DNA from: Ignelater luminosus
Lineage: Eukaryota > Arthropoda > Insecta > Coleoptera > Elateridae
Assembly: GCA_011009095.1 (NCBI GenBank)
Contig: VTPC01008269.1
Span: 46,791 to 110,790, forward strand
Direction of reading: 5' to 3'
Length of the DNA stretch: 64,000 nt
The notes under the pieces were generated by a model that worked only from the letters and a program-made list of their open reading frames with translations, searched no databases and was not told the origin of the DNA. Positions 39,262-51,242 of this stretch are shown piece after piece. The position numbers and the translations under genes were made by a program. How positions within the stretch are numbered: position 1 is the first letter of the stretch; every line of letters starts with the position of its first letter.

Positions 39262-39453
39262 TTACATTGAGATGGAAAGCAAAGCAAAAATATTATCATA
39301 ACCATTTATAGGAACCTAATTAATCTATAGCAGAAAACAAAATGGTAGATGAGCATCTATTCTCTGAAAAGTATTTAGCAAAATGAAAAAAAATCGATTT
39401 TTTGAAACCAGGTAAATGTTGCCAAACATCTGACATGTCCTTATTGTTAAACC
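39262..39453 (+). repeat. Source segment of a 188-bp templated insertion
   Basis: This 192-bp segment is repeated at 41045-41232, identical by eye except for four bases (TTTA within 39373-39380) missing from the second copy. Its flanks show no target-site duplication or terminal repeats, so it does not look like a mobile element. The second copy breaks a LINE open frame, so this one is taken as the source. Confidence 0.85.
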
Positions 39454-39932
39454 GATAACTCCGTCCCCTTAAAGTCTTTTAATTGATAGCGTCTAATTAA
39501 TCTTTAATTGGCTTTAGTAGCCCACGGTTAAGACCGCCAACTAACCATTTCTGTGCGTTTCTTTGAAAATAACCAACATTATTATTTCTCTAAACGCAAA
39601 TAATTCAAATATTTTCTTCCTAATTTTATCCCGAATAGTTTCAGAAACGTTGAGTTTAGGTTTCAAACGATTAAAAAACATTGTTCTTACAATCTCCTGT
39701 TAAACCTTTTTACACCTTTTACGTATCTGCTACAACTAATATCAAGAAAATTTTAGTTATATTGAGGTTAATTAAAATCCTTTTTATGTCAATCAATTAA
39801 GGCTGGCTGAAGTTAGTTTGTAAAAAACTCTGTTAGTTTTCTTGTGATGTTGTCTTTTAAAGCTTTGGGATCGTTGCGGAAATATTTTCTCTAGACAGAT
39901 AAAAAGTATCTAGGAAGCACTTCATGAGCTTT

Positions 39933-40070
39933 AAAACTGTCGATAACACGAGCACAGACCAAAACAGAACACAGATTGAAAATATAATTAACTGTCTTTC
40001 AAAGCTTTCAATCAATAACACAAAATAGTATTCTGTTTCTGGACCAATATTAATTGGAAACATCAAAATC
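39933..40070 (+). repeat. Dispersed repeat, copy 2
   Basis: Shares GAGCACAGACCAAAACA and AGATTGAAAATATAATTAAC with copy 1 at 38361-38490, and the order of blocks is kept over about 130 bases. It ends just before the LINE that starts near 40.1 kb. Confidence 0.55.
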
Positions 40071-40439
40071 GTTAAAAAATAAATATAAAAGTTACTAAAA
40101 AATTAAGTTGATCGTGGCGCTGCGCCCTCACCGTTTTGCAAGTAAGCGAATATGGAAATGGTGCGGCAATTCTTGGAGATTGAGGTACACATAGAAGAAA
40201 AAAAAGGACAAGCGGTGCGAGGTGTAACGCGTGCAGCAAATAGCATTGAGGAACTCGTAAAGCACAAGAATCTCAAGAACGTTAAACTCTTTTATTAGCT
40301 TGAACCTAAATGTGAACTCTTGAAAGATGACGAGTTTGTCTTGAAGCACTCTGAAAGACATTTTGTTCTTAAATTCTTATACAATGACGAAGAATAAGAG
40401 ACAAGACAGGACGATGAACGATACGACATATTACAAGTA

Positions 40440-42090
40440 CAGAATACGAAAGGGACGTCGCAGATCTAAAAAATGACAAAGCCCGGAGAGTGAATCCAAT
40501 ACTGGCTGATACAATAAAACAAATAGGAGAAACAAACCATGCCCTGCATGCACTGATAAATAATATATACAAAAGTGGAAAAGTGCCAGAAGATTTCAAA
40601 AACAATATAATTATCCCAATTCCAAAACAAAAAAGAAAAAGCTATAAATGTCACGACTACAGGACAATAAGCCTAATATCATACGCTGCTAAAATAGGTA
40701 GCAGAGTAGTATAAAGAAGAATAAAAGACAAAAATAGAAAAGTACCTTTCAGGCGATCAGTTTGGGTTCAGGAAGAAATCAGAAACAAGAGAAGCAATAT
40801 TAGCATTGTGTCTGATAATAGACAAAAAAATACGAAAAGGAAAAAACACATATCTGGCTTTTACAGATATGGAAAAAGCCTTCGATAATGTGTGATGGTC
40901 CAAACTTTTCAAAGTGCTATACAAAATTGGAGTAGAGGAAAAAGATATTAGAATACTTTACGCCTTTTATAAAAACCAGTTAGCAATAATTCAGAATAGA
41001 GATATACGGAGAGAAGCAGAAATTAAGAAAGGCGTCAGACAACGTTACATTGAGATGGAAAGCAAAGCAAAAATATTATCATAACCATTTATAGGAACCT
41101 AATTAATCTATAGCAGAAAACAAAATGGTAGATGAGCATCTATTCTCTGAAAAGTAGCAAAATGAAAAAAAATCGATTTTTTGAAACCAGGTAAATGTTG
41201 CCAAACATCTGACATGTCCTTATTGTTAAACCATTTTCTTTTTAATCTATACATTGATTACGTACTTAATCAGTACAGAGAAGCAACAAACATAGGAATA
41301 AAAATACAAGGAACAAAAATCGCCATGCTAAGATATGCCGAATATAGGTAATGCTAACCGAAAGTGAAGAAGAGTTAAACCAAGCGATGAGAAAAATGGA
41401 CAATACAATATGATAATGAACAAAACAAAAACGAAAGTAATGGTATGCAGAGAAACAGGCAGAGAAGAACCAACAGTATCTCTAGATGGCCAACAACTCT
41501 AAAACGTTGAAGCTTTCTGCTACCTGGAAGTATAATTACCAAGGACGGAAGAAACAGGACAGAGATTAGGTCAAGAAATGCTCAAGGAAAAATAGCTTTC
41601 GATAAAAAGAAAAGCCTCACGACATCAAATAAAATATCTCTTGCATACACAAAATGACTATTAAAAGTGTACATTTGGAGTATTGTGCTATACAGATGCG
41701 AAAGCTGGACAATATCTTAAGGTGAGAGGAAAAAAATAGAATCATGTGAATTATGGTGCTACCAGAGGATGAAAATCAGTTGGGTAACACGAGTAAACAT
41801 TAACGAAGTATTAGCCAGAATCCATGAAAAAAAAAGAAAATCTATAGAAATACATCACAAAGAGAAGAGATATCTTAATAGAACATATACTAAGGCACGG
41901 TGGTATAATGGGCACAATACTAGAGGGAGTGATAGACGGCAAAAACGCACAGGGACGACCAAGATTACAATATACACCGTAAATTATGTAAGATATGAAC
42001 TGCCAAACATATCAAGAATTTAAACGGCTGGCCTAGAATTGCCACGCATGGCACACACGGTTGCAACAAACCAATCGAGAAGATTCATGA
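40440..42090 (+). pseudogene. Reverse transcriptase of the second APE-type LINE
   Basis: Blocks seen: NPILADTIKQIGETNHALH, KVPEDFKNNIIIPIPKQK, YRTISLISYAAKI (40490-40714 open), then QFGFRKKSETREAILAL and TDMEKAFDNV with the catalytic aspartate, and EAEIKKGVRQ up to 41044. After the insertion the frame resumes with LFNLYIDYVLNQYREATN at 41238. The polymerase box that should read YADD reads YAEYR after MLR, so it is damaged. The tail contains MISWVTRVN-like sequence at 41769-42023 and RMAHTVATNQSRRF. Confidence 0.8.
41045..41232 (+). repeat. 188-bp copy of 39262-39453 inserted in the LINE RT
   Basis: The segment lies exactly between the codons for KGVRQ and the codons for LFNLYIDY. It replaces roughly 20 bases of LINE sequence that should encode the GCPLSPT-type block. 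Its copy at 39262 is in the same orientation 1.78 kb upstream. No duplication of target bases is seen. This is how a double-strand break repaired with a nearby template would look. Confidence 0.8.
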
Positions 42091-43590
42091 CTGTAGAGAA
42101 GGATGATAACTGAAAAACAGAAAGGCACAAATGATGTGATGGTTACAAGACCAAGACTGAGCAAGACGTTAACATAAACTTGTCTGACGTAACTATTTGC
42201 ACGCTACTTTGAATAAAGCAATATTTAGTATGGGAATGAGTTTGAAGACATTCGGAGCTTGGTTCAAGATGCGCTTGGTTGCGAAATAAAAGGGCTGCTG
42301 ACAACTTCTCCCTTATTGGCTGGAGCACAGAAATACAGGTTTCCAGCGACAGAAGAATTCTTCAGGCTTTATAGTGTGGAAGAGGTTAAAAACGCTTGTT
42401 TAACTGTCGAAACCTAGACAGTTCCCTATTTTTTTTGAAAACAAGAAAAAAAGACAAATTCTGACTAAAATTGAAAGAGAGTATGATAAATACGACAGCA
42501 AAAATGGCAAATGCATCGTTCTTCTCTAAACGAACAAAGATAGGTTCATTGAACAAAAGCTCAACTGATGGTCCATCTAGAAGTGAGATATCCATCGGTT
42601 GTAACAAAAATTCTACAATTAGTGGAAAGGGAAACCATCCGTATTCAATGTTACAGTGTCACAATTGCGAAGATTACTAGAAAAGAAGAAGGTTGATAAA
42701 GAACTTAATACTCAATCTAATCTAGTATTGAGTTATATCGAGGAACTGGGATACCTATCAAAAATGAAAGACGACTTAAAGAGAGTATAAATTGCAAATG
42801 AAGACATAAGAAGAGAACTGCTACATAATTTACTCCAACTTAAAGGATAAATTGCAGGATTTGACTTCCGTATACATAATCCAGTTGGTTGCAGATCAGC
42901 TTTCCATAAATTCAATAAAGTGTTTAAAGGTCTTCCATGAAACACTGTAATACCTCTTTTAAGCAAATTTCAAGTATCTCCAATTGCATGATATAAAACA
43001 CTCAGAAGATGTTTCTGATGTTTATTACCTTCAGTAAAATGCCTGTCAAAGGGCTTGCTCTGACCACCTCTAGATGTAACAAGAAGCAAACGACTTTTTC
43101 AGTGTAGCTGAAATAAAAGTTCAATAAGGACTCATCAACCTGTTCAAGTACATTTAAAAAAAGAAAATAGTAACACGTAGAAACCAACTTTCTTATGATT
43201 TTAAGCATGGAAAAGAATTAGAAATATCTACTAGGAACCTAAATGGTCTGACTTATTCGAGAGCAGGCCCGTTAAGAAGAATTGAAAGAAATCCATGTAA
43301 TCATCCCCTGTTATGTTTTTTATGTTATATTTATACTTAACTGTTTGGAGAAAATATTTTCAATAACATTTAATGGTTTTTGATGTACAATATTGTGCAA
43401 ATCAGTGTGAACACTATGAATTTTTCATATTTCTTACGTTATAAACTCAACCATTGTTTTCGCTTAAACGAAATAATTTCTAACTAAACATTTCTCTCAT
43501 TGCTTAAAAGACGAGTTATCTCGAATCACTTCACATATTTGTATTGTTTTTAAGAGACAATCACAGTATTAATAGTTTTTGACGGTTGGG
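42091..43590. other. No recognised gene
   Basis: AT-rich with short open frames on both strands (for example 42471-42680 plus and 42966-42733 minus). A stretch at 42280-42420 reads ATEEFFRLYSVEEVKNACL in the plus direction but is not recognised. The left end of the Tc1 element should lie somewhere in 43240-43590; a similarity between TCTGACTTATTCGAG near 43248 and the reverse of the sequence near 44620 is too weak to call a TIR. Confidence 0.45.
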
Positions 43591-43597
43591 CGACGCC

Positions 43598-44545
43598 ATG
43601 GATATCACGCCGAGAAAAAGAAAAATGATTATCACACTAAGAGAGTTCACATCGATGACTCAAAGAAACATTGCTCAACAGTGTTCTGTGAGACTGGGAG
43701 TTGTAAACAAGATAATAAAACAGAAAAGAGAGACCGGATCAGTTGAAATGCAGCGGAAGGGAAGATGTGGAAGAAAAATGAAGACAACTCTGTTGGACGT
43801 ATCCTTTCTTTTAAGAAATAGTAAAGTAAATCCCAGAAAAACAAGCTAATAGCTTCAGCAAAATGCTGGAGTAAAAATCCACGACTCTACAGTTCGTAGA
43901 CTACTTATAAAAGGTGGCAGAAAAGCCATAAGACTACAGAAGAAACAACTTTCACAGCTCCCATGATGAAAAAACGGCTCGCTTGAGTCAAAAAGTATGT
44001 TCATTGGAATGAAGAAGGTACAAGCAACCTGATCAAAGTTCGCATAAAAAAAATACAAACGAAACGCTAACGGCAGCGCATATAGTACAAACGGTGAAAC
44101 ACCCTGTAAAAGTGATGTACTGGGATTGTATTTCTTACATGGACACTAGAAAACTTATAGCAATTGAAGGCATGATGAACAGTGAAAAATATAAAGCATT
44201 GTTGAAAAAATGTTTGGTCGCAGAACTGGAAAAAGTTTAAGTCGCTGGACCTATCTTTCAACAAGATTCAGCACCATACCACGTTTCCAAAATGATGGTG
44301 AAGTATCTTAAAAGCAAAAGCATTGTCCTTCTTGACTGGCCTGGAAACTCGCCCGATCTGAATTCTATTGAGAGCCTTTGGTCTATACACAAGACTAGAG
44401 TACAAAGTGTGGTTGACGCTATGAATCAAGTACTGGAGCAGTGAAATGACCATTTCGAAGATTTCTTATTTTCAATTTTGAATCTTCCTAATATTGAACT
44501 AAACGATAAGATTTTACTTTTCAATGCCATTTTTCAACGATTTTG
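43598..44545 (+). pseudogene. Tc1-type transposase (DD34E), first catalytic block lost
   Basis: The ORF starts MDITPRKRKMIITLREF with a paired helix-turn-helix and the GRCGRKMKTT linker, open to 43849. Further on come TAAHIVQTVKHPVKVMYW, DTRKLIAIEGMMNSEKY, FQQDSAPYHVSKM, LLDWPGNSPDLNSIESLW and the C-terminal tail to about 44545. The spacing between D of QQDSAP and E of SIESLW is 34 residues, as in Tc1. The region that should carry FSDE is missing between about 44010 and 44060, so the first catalytic aspartate is gone. Several stops and shifts are present. Length is about 316 codons against roughly 340 in the family. Confidence 0.85.
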
Positions 44546-44801
44546 AAGTATCCCGTTAATATTAGTTCAAAAATTTAGTTTTAAATTTTTCATTTGAGTG
44601 GGCTTAAATAAGACTGTTAAGTTCTTCCCTTAATCCTCTCCAGTTGTTTTCTTCGGCTAATCAGATAGATCTTTTTCTTGGAGGTTGTTGCTTTTGGGTA
44701 TTATTTCAAGATTTCACATTGCAAAAACGCATTTACAAGAAAAATTTCAATCGATACCTAAAAACGCCGATACTGCACAACTGAATTGGCAATAATTGTG
44801 T

Positions 44802-44840
44802 CAGAGAGAAAGAGAGAGAGATATATATATATATATATAT
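44802..44840. repeat. Compound (GA)n(AT)n microsatellite
   Basis: An interrupted GA run (44803-44820) is followed directly by ten AT units (44821-44840). Confidence 0.95.
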
Positions 44841-45852
44841 CAATCAATTAAAAAGCTTTAGAGTTAGAAAGCTTAGAAAAAATGAATACAAAACTACTAA
44901 GAAACTTACAGCTTCTATTTTCAACTTTTTCACTAACAAAAGTCATTGAAAATAATGGAATTACAATTCGGGTTTTCAGAATCCAAAGGAAACCGTTTGG
45001 CAATGCGAAAGTGAATTTCCTCTAAAGATCATCGACATATTCCGTATATCATCCCAATATCAAGCCGAATAGTTAGTGAAAAATAATTAAAATTATAACA
45101 AAATAGTAATGGAACTGGTCCTTAAATGATTGTAAAAGTCGATAAACTTACTATGTACAGCTTACTAGAATTAATATTTCAGACACAGAACATTTCCCAA
45201 GATTTCTGTCTTAATCGAAAATGAGTCACTTCATGATTCAATGACCTTTTGTTCAAACCAATAAGAATTAAAGGTGACGACGACTGTTTGCTAATAATTC
45301 ACTGTTTTCCCACTTTCTTTTGATAGCACCACAGACGCTAATTATTTCAAAACACGACAAATCTAGGATGCTGGTTTGGAAAACGACGTGTCATTAGTCA
45401 CTACATTCTCTGAGTCTTTCAATTAATAAGAGAAGCGACATTTCGCAGTTTCAGAATGTCAAGACTAAAACTAAAAATAAAACAAAAATAATAATTTTTG
45501 TATCGCTTTAATACAATTCATCATAAATATTTCAACGAACATAATATACATATTCAATTTGCGAAGTAAACAGGATATGCGTTTGTACGAGTTCTCAGAA
45601 ATAATATAATTTCAAATTGCACAAAATCTACAACAGGGATTATAATACAATAATTTATAATATATAATTATATAGCAAAGTTTTGTATTAAATTAAAGGA
45701 GCACAACACTTTGTATGAAATTTATATTGAAAAGGAGTGGCTTTCATCATCATCGCTTTTCATCGGCAAACATAACAGGTTCACCTAAAATTAGAAACTA
45801 AAACAGAAACTGAATGTGTGTGCTGGCAGGGTGGTGAGATTTTCTCTAACAT

Positions 45853-45876
45853 TCTCTCTCTCTCTCTCTCTCTCTT
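45853..45876. repeat. (TC)n microsatellite
   Basis: About twelve uninterrupted TC units followed by a pyrimidine-rich tail and GTGTAGG. Confidence 0.95.
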
Positions 45877-47379
45877 TCCCTCTGTGTAGGGTTTGGTAAG
45901 CTTTTGAAAAGAGGCGAGGTGGTGGTCGGTGTGAGTTAATCTGCTCATTTAAACTGCTGTAATTGAGGTTATTTACGTGCTTTCAGACTTTCATAGTGAT
46001 TTTAGAGGTTGTAAGCATTTTCATTGGTAGGGATCATCGCATTAATGTTTTTGGTAATTAAGTTTATCTATGTATAAACTAGAGGCCTTAATGTGAAAAA
46101 CATTGAAAGCACTCATTCAATCTGTATTCGATTTAGACAGCACACACCCCATCTAATTGTTTTATTTAAAATGTTTAATCTAGCGCATATTTCGTTTTGG
46201 TTTCCTTGTTTTGCATAATTTGTGAGACTCGATGGAGTTGCTGCGGTCAGTTTAAATAACCCCCAGTAGCTCACGAAACAATGAACCATTTGCCTTGTCA
46301 ACATTAGATTTAGATAGTAATGAGTTTGCAAACACAAACCATCCATATTCATCTGTTAATAAACCTCCCTTTATTATTTCATTTTGTGGACTGCGGAACA
46401 AAAATGAGAAACCATACTTGTTATTATATCACTCTTCGCCTATATACCGCTAACACTGTTGATTGCTTTATTAAGATTTGATTACTCAAATGAGTTTTTT
46501 GTTTATCCGCAACAAAAATTTCTACATGCGGTAGTTTTTAGTGCTTTTGGTTAACATATACGCAGGAGTATTGTAAATTTCATAAGGAAAACCGTGTATG
46601 TTACAGCTGATTTAAAAAAAAGTCCGATCACAAAGAATTAAGAAAGTCACCAAGGTAACATAAGATTGGAATCCTATTACACTGATAATTAAGCTGTGCT
46701 ATTTGTAATGTTAATTTTAATTTGTTATATTGAAATTTATTGCATTTTCTCTTTCTAAACGTTCTGGATAAAATTCTCTTGACATGTAACCTTATAGTTT
46801 AACCCGAAGAAAGTCCTTGTAATAGCGCCGAGGCACAAAATTGTTGTGACATTATTACTTGATGCTACAAGTGAATAAATAAGAATTTTATTTCTTAATA
46901 GCTCTTGATTATCAAATTGTGGCAAGTACTTATTTCCAAATTAAATCAGATCATTTGAAGAAAGAAAAACTAGAGTTTTAAAAATCGGCTGTTGAAAATA
47001 CATTTTAGCCAACCAACCACAGCGCCTTTTTTACTAAGTTACTATTTTTTTACCACCAAATCCGAAGATTTCTAATTTTGGTTAGTGGGAGTGAGATTTT
47101 CACCAGACTAATACGTATTGCGGTCGAATAATTTACTGCTACATTCCCTTCTATTAAGAATAACATTGAGTGAGAACTTCAGTCACGTTAAATAACAGAA
47201 ACAATAATGTATTAAGAATCAAGCAATCAACTTCTGACTGAATTTTTACTTCTACTCGTACTAATTTTCTCATTCAATTATGCAGCATACACTGTAGGAA
47301 ATATTTCTGTTCTACCTATAACGAACAAGCCAAAATCTTGATGTTGGTCATAATTGTGCTGGTTCCAGTAAGGCATTCC

Positions 47380-48307
47380 CATTCTTACTTTGACCTTGTG
47401 TGTTCAAGCTTTAAAGCCCTCTGGGAGACCAGCTGCTGTCATAAATGACAGTATGGTCTCCATCTGATTCTTAAATGTTCTCGGATAGCAGTGTCGTTTC
47501 AACATCAGTGGAATGCAGACAACGTGAATAGGTATTTTCTCGTTCTCATTGCAATGCCTACAATAGCGATCTTTCCAAAACCCAATAGCGTTGAAATGGT
47601 ATGGTTGGTAAGTAGCTCAGTGATGATCGAGTTTGTAGTTCTGAGGGTAGATTCCTTTACCAAAGTCTAGCTTGTATTGTTAGTTCACTCAAATTTCCAA
47701 AAAGTCCAGTTAGTGATCTGTTCGTTAGTGTAACTTAGTAAGATACCAACGGCCGGTTATTGGCCACGGCATTAGCCCTACCGTTACCCTTTATCCCAGT
47801 ATGTTTTGGAATACATGATAGCCACGCAGCTCCTTTGGCACAAAATGGCCTGGGAACGATGATACTCTACAAACAGGTGTAATATTCTAAACGAAGCAAC
47901 CAGAAGTGAAAAAGCTGCCTAACTATCTCTTTATGTACTAATATGCTGATTTACCTATCCTATACGAAGGTTCTCAGGCGTGCAAGCGAGAATAGCAAAG
48001 ACCTTGTAGTGCAATGCTATCGCATGCCTACCAAAATAAAACGAAAATTACACTCAATGTCTTCCCTTGTTTTAGATCCATCCGAAAACCAAACTAGGAC
48101 ATTCGGGGTTTGCAGTTGTGGAAATTCAACCAGGGAGTCTGTATGGATAAGCTGATGGTATATGGTTTTACAAAAAAATACGTAAGAAGGATGTAGATGA
48201 AAAGCGGATCGTTCCTTACTTAAGTTAAGGATTTGGTAGTTGGCCTTTCCTAGCCACCAACCATTTCGCCAAATATTGAATGAGGCCCTTTCCAGCTTCG
48301 CCTTCAC
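47380..48307 (-). pseudogene. RNase H and C-terminal zinc motif of the LINE
   Basis: The stretch 48307-48017 is open on the minus strand. It contains VKAKLERA, HTDSLVEFPQLQTPNV and VWFSDGSKT, where the aspartate is the first RNase H catalytic residue. Only the beginning of RNase H is readable. At about 47590-47535 YCRHC-N9-H-VVC forms a CC-H-C motif and is followed by MLKRHCYPRTF and FMTAAGLPEGFK, like the tail of I/R1-group elements. Confidence 0.65.
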
Positions 48308-48439
48308 TGTAATACGCAGTGGTGGAAGGTTAAGAACTGCTTAAACAAGAAAGACTGCGTGTGTTCTAGTTGCTTTTTTATAAAGGCCCGCTGAGATGCG
48401 GACCACCAGCCATAAAAAGCATAAAGAATAAAAGTTTTA

Positions 48440-48740
48440 GGCTTCCTGATTATTTACGCAGATCTTTCTTCCCATTTAGTAAAAAGGCGTTGTGGGTCTG
48501 TTTTTCAATACGTGCTTTCCAGGACAACTTGTTATCCAAAAATATTTTTAAATATTTAAGCGTTCTGGTTTAAGGTAATGAAGAGAGGATACCTTCAAAC
48601 CACCCAATCTTATTTCTTGATGAAGAGAACTAGATCAACTTTGTTAGGAGTAAGTTATGGACATTTATCAACATCTTGTAGACATTATTCTTTTTCTGCC
48701 GAAATCTACAGATCACATATACAAACGTTGTCGAAAATAC
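48440..48740 (-). pseudogene. RT thumb region of the RNase H LINE
   Basis: LTPNKVDLVLFIKK corresponds to the VNPNKTELVLF block of the family, IGWFEG follows, and KYLKIFLDNKLSWKARI corresponds to KYLGIFLDxKLxWxxHI. These are the standard blocks after the polymerase active site. Frames change between them. Confidence 0.7.
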
Positions 48741-48930
48741 TCAAAAAGAAGGTGAATCCATAGCTGAGAAAAAGATTAGCTTGACTTTATTTAAGTAACT
48801 GAAAAAAGGATTGTCGTGTCTGGAATCCGCCCAAAGAGAATTGCAGCTGAAACCAACTAGCAAACAATCCCACGCAATATGCACCTCACTGCCTGTATAT
48901 GCCGTCATAAATGTTCTGTTGGTCGACATT

Positions 48931-51107
48931 TCTGGTCAGGATCTTTTCAAATAATGTTTTTCTTCTTAAAGTGCAGGAACTAACAGGAAAGGGAGGAGGT
49001 AATAAATAATAGCTGATTCACAGCATCAAGCCTAGATCCTTTTCCTGGGGTTTTTGAGGTTGTTCTTCAAATTTGGTAGTAGAGTGGAGATTTGGACGAG
49101 ATGTGTTTCAGAAGGGTATATCAATCTCTTTGTTGGTGGATGTTTAGATGAGGCAAAGTTAGCCACCAAGAGCAACCTTCGACACGAAGGAATTACTGGT
49201 ATCGATGAGCTTAAGACAGAATAATGCCTTACTGTTAAATAATGCCCAAAAAGAACAAACACCATGCTAATAGATTCTATGGCTTTTTTCTTTGTTCTGA
49301 TGTAAGCATTTGCAGAGTACCACTCCTGCCTTCGTAGAGCATTATTACTCAGAGAACAGTTTGAAAATGAACTGTTTTGTCTTGATAGTAGGCAACTGTA
49401 CCACGAATGTAATTTTAGTTGGCTGTCTGAAACTCGCAGTCTCGGATTGTATGTGCTCAGTGAAGAAGTCAAGTGTTTACAAAATTCAATGAATCTAGAG
49501 AAGTAAATCTCGATAGAAAATTATGAATTTCAAGACGTCGTCTATATTGTACCCACCAGGGGATGAATGAATAAATGCAGGCGACTTGCACGGTAATTAC
49601 ATTAAGACTAACAATAAGTATGGTAACACTACTGGGGTGGATCACTACTTCTTTCCTGTTCATAGAACTAAACATTGGCATATATCTAATAATGTGGTAA
49701 TCCGACCACAGAATGAATATAACAATAAATTTTAAAGTTTATTAGCTTTAGAAACAACCATTCAACCCAACTTTTGTATTGTTTTTATGTTTCAGCTAAA
49801 GAATTTCTTTTTAGGTATAACAAAAGAAAAAAATACTACGCCTGAAATAAAAATACTTAAGAACAAAATCTTTCAGTTTGATATACGATATCTTTCAAGA
49901 GAACTTTTCTAATTGCCAATCTTCCATTGTAGTAGTTTCGCACAATAGGAGAGTGTTATTGTATTTCTGAAATGCTTTCATTAATCTTTTTACTAGTACG
50001 ATATAAGTAGCATGTAGGTTTTTAGCTTCTATCTATAATAAAAACACGTTCTGAACTCAATTTTGAAAACAGTAACAGATAACAATTTCATGCGGAATTA
50101 ATATTTCCATCCTCACACAAAAGGTAGCACACAGGAAATAATATAATTATGAAACCAAATTGAGCAAGAGAAATTTTCGATTCCTAATATCCTACGCGTG
50201 AGTGTGTGATATTGCTTACAACTCGTGCATAGTTTGTTATTTGAACGTTAGTAGCATGATGGTAAATTCGCTTTGGAACTAGCTAGCTTTGATGTAGTTG
50301 TTTGCTCTGGTTTCACATTTCGGTTATGCTGGATTAGCATTCAGGATGTTGCACTTTATATTATACAGAAAATAGAACGAAGAGAGCGGGGTCGCGTTGC
50401 TAAGCTTCCTTCTATTAAAATAGTTTGTAGGAGCAATGCATTCAGCTAACGAAACAACAAACTTCTCTGTGTTTCAAAGCTTTAATGCTGAAAGAAATAT
50501 TTTAACTTAATATTAATTTGATTTTAGATTCATTAAAAGTCGTTAATAGTTTGCAAAGTTTCTTAATACAAAATAGTTAAGTTATAAGATTTGTTAAACA
50601 TATTTTATGTAAGTCATTTTTCAGTGCTGTAGCGGTGATGATACCTGCTGTACACATAGTACACATAGTAGTACACTTGATCGACGATGTGAGTTCGAAC
50701 TTGGAATCGGGAAGAAATATGTTGGGTCTAGAACCGAATTCACAGGGCCATATGGCCTAGACAGTTGGTGCCCAAACTGAAAAATCAAACAAACAATATC
50801 TTTTAAACCTAAAACACCCAGATAGAAGATGTAAATTCACCTATCGCAGGGTTTCTACCGTTCCCTGGAATCAATAGAAATCGAAACTAATCAACCCTTC
50901 ACAGTTTTTGACCTGCTTATAAACTTTAGCACTAGAGATCAATAAAGACTTCTATTTATTTCAAATCTTAGAGGTACAGTAAGGCAAATAAGCCTCAGTT
51001 CGCCGTTATTAATAAACAAAAATGGCAAAGTCTTTCATTGGTATAATAAGTCGCTGGTGTGTCTTTTGCTAAGAAAAAATCTCGATCTAAAAAATAGATT
51101 CGTAGTG
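48931..51107. other. No firmly recognised gene; SINE-like unit at 50.63 kb
   Basis: 49472-49032 on the minus strand is open for 146 codons without a recognised domain; it may belong to the neighbouring LINE. 49.7-50.6 kb is plain AT-rich DNA. A tRNA-like unit lies at 50626-50720. Confidence 0.4.
50626..50720 (+). repeat. tRNA-like SINE head (tentative)
   Basis: TAGCGGTGATGATACC (50630-50645) resembles an A-box region and GTGAGTTCGAACTTGG (50689-50704) a B box. Between them ACACATAGT is tandemly duplicated, stretching the spacing. The stems do not fold well. A SINE remnant is more likely than a tRNA gene. Confidence 0.35.
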
Positions 51108-51139
51108 TATAAAGGTTGAACACGCCAAAACGTGGGCAC
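51108..51139 (+). repeat. Left TIR of the DD37E element
   Basis: Inverted match to 52367-52398, 29 of 32 positions, with CACGCCAAAAC shared exactly in the centre. Confidence 0.9.
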
Positions 51140-51242
51140 TTAAAATTTTATTTTATAAAAAAAGAAGTTATTATTTGAACAAAAACAAGAGATACTTTTT
51201 TTATCTATGATGTCTTTTACATGTGAACAATATTTGTTTAAT

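Larger units (their letters stand above)
40130..42090 (+). mobile_element. Second APE-type LINE, 5' truncated, interrupted at 41045-41232
   Basis: This is the RT and C-terminal part of a non-LTR element different from the one at 15.3 kb. No endonuclease is visible, so it is 5' truncated. RT blocks run from about 40440 to 41350 and the tail to about 42090. A 188-bp foreign segment replaces the conserved GCPLSPT-coding stretch in the RT. Several frameshifts and stops occur elsewhere. The wording of the tail (ISWVTRVN.NEVLARI, then YLxxHILRHGG-like sequence) is common in arthropod endonuclease-reverse transcriptase elements. Confidence 0.8.
44546..47329. other. AT-rich DNA with two microsatellites
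   Basis: No coding sequence recognised. The microsatellites at 44802-44840 and 45853-45876 are listed separately. The 46352-46113 minus open frame has no recognisable motif. Confidence 0.6.
47330..48930 (-). mobile_element. LINE with RNase H domain, 3' part, minus strand
   Basis: Reading right to left, the RT thumb (CPxLTPNKVDLVLFIKK, KYLKIFLDNKLSWKARIE, KQTHNAFLL; about 48740-48430) is followed by an RNase H start (PNVLVWFSDGSKT, about 48110-48060). A C-terminal zinc-like motif YCRHCNENEKIPIHVVC follows (about 47590-47535). RNase H plus a CC-H-C C-terminal motif is found in I, R1 and LOA-type LINEs. The polymerase catalytic box is not recognisable. Sequence up to 49470 may be more of the same element, but I could not prove it. 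The copy is old, with many stops and shifts. Confidence 0.65.

Noticed and set aside
43240-44640. Terminal inverted repeats for the Tc1 element at 43.6 kb
   Set aside because: The best pair (near 43248 and 44620) needs several gaps; too weak to list.
49032-49472. 146-codon minus-strand open frame as a gene
   Set aside because: No domain, no start or splice context, and it lies next to a decayed LINE to which it may belong.
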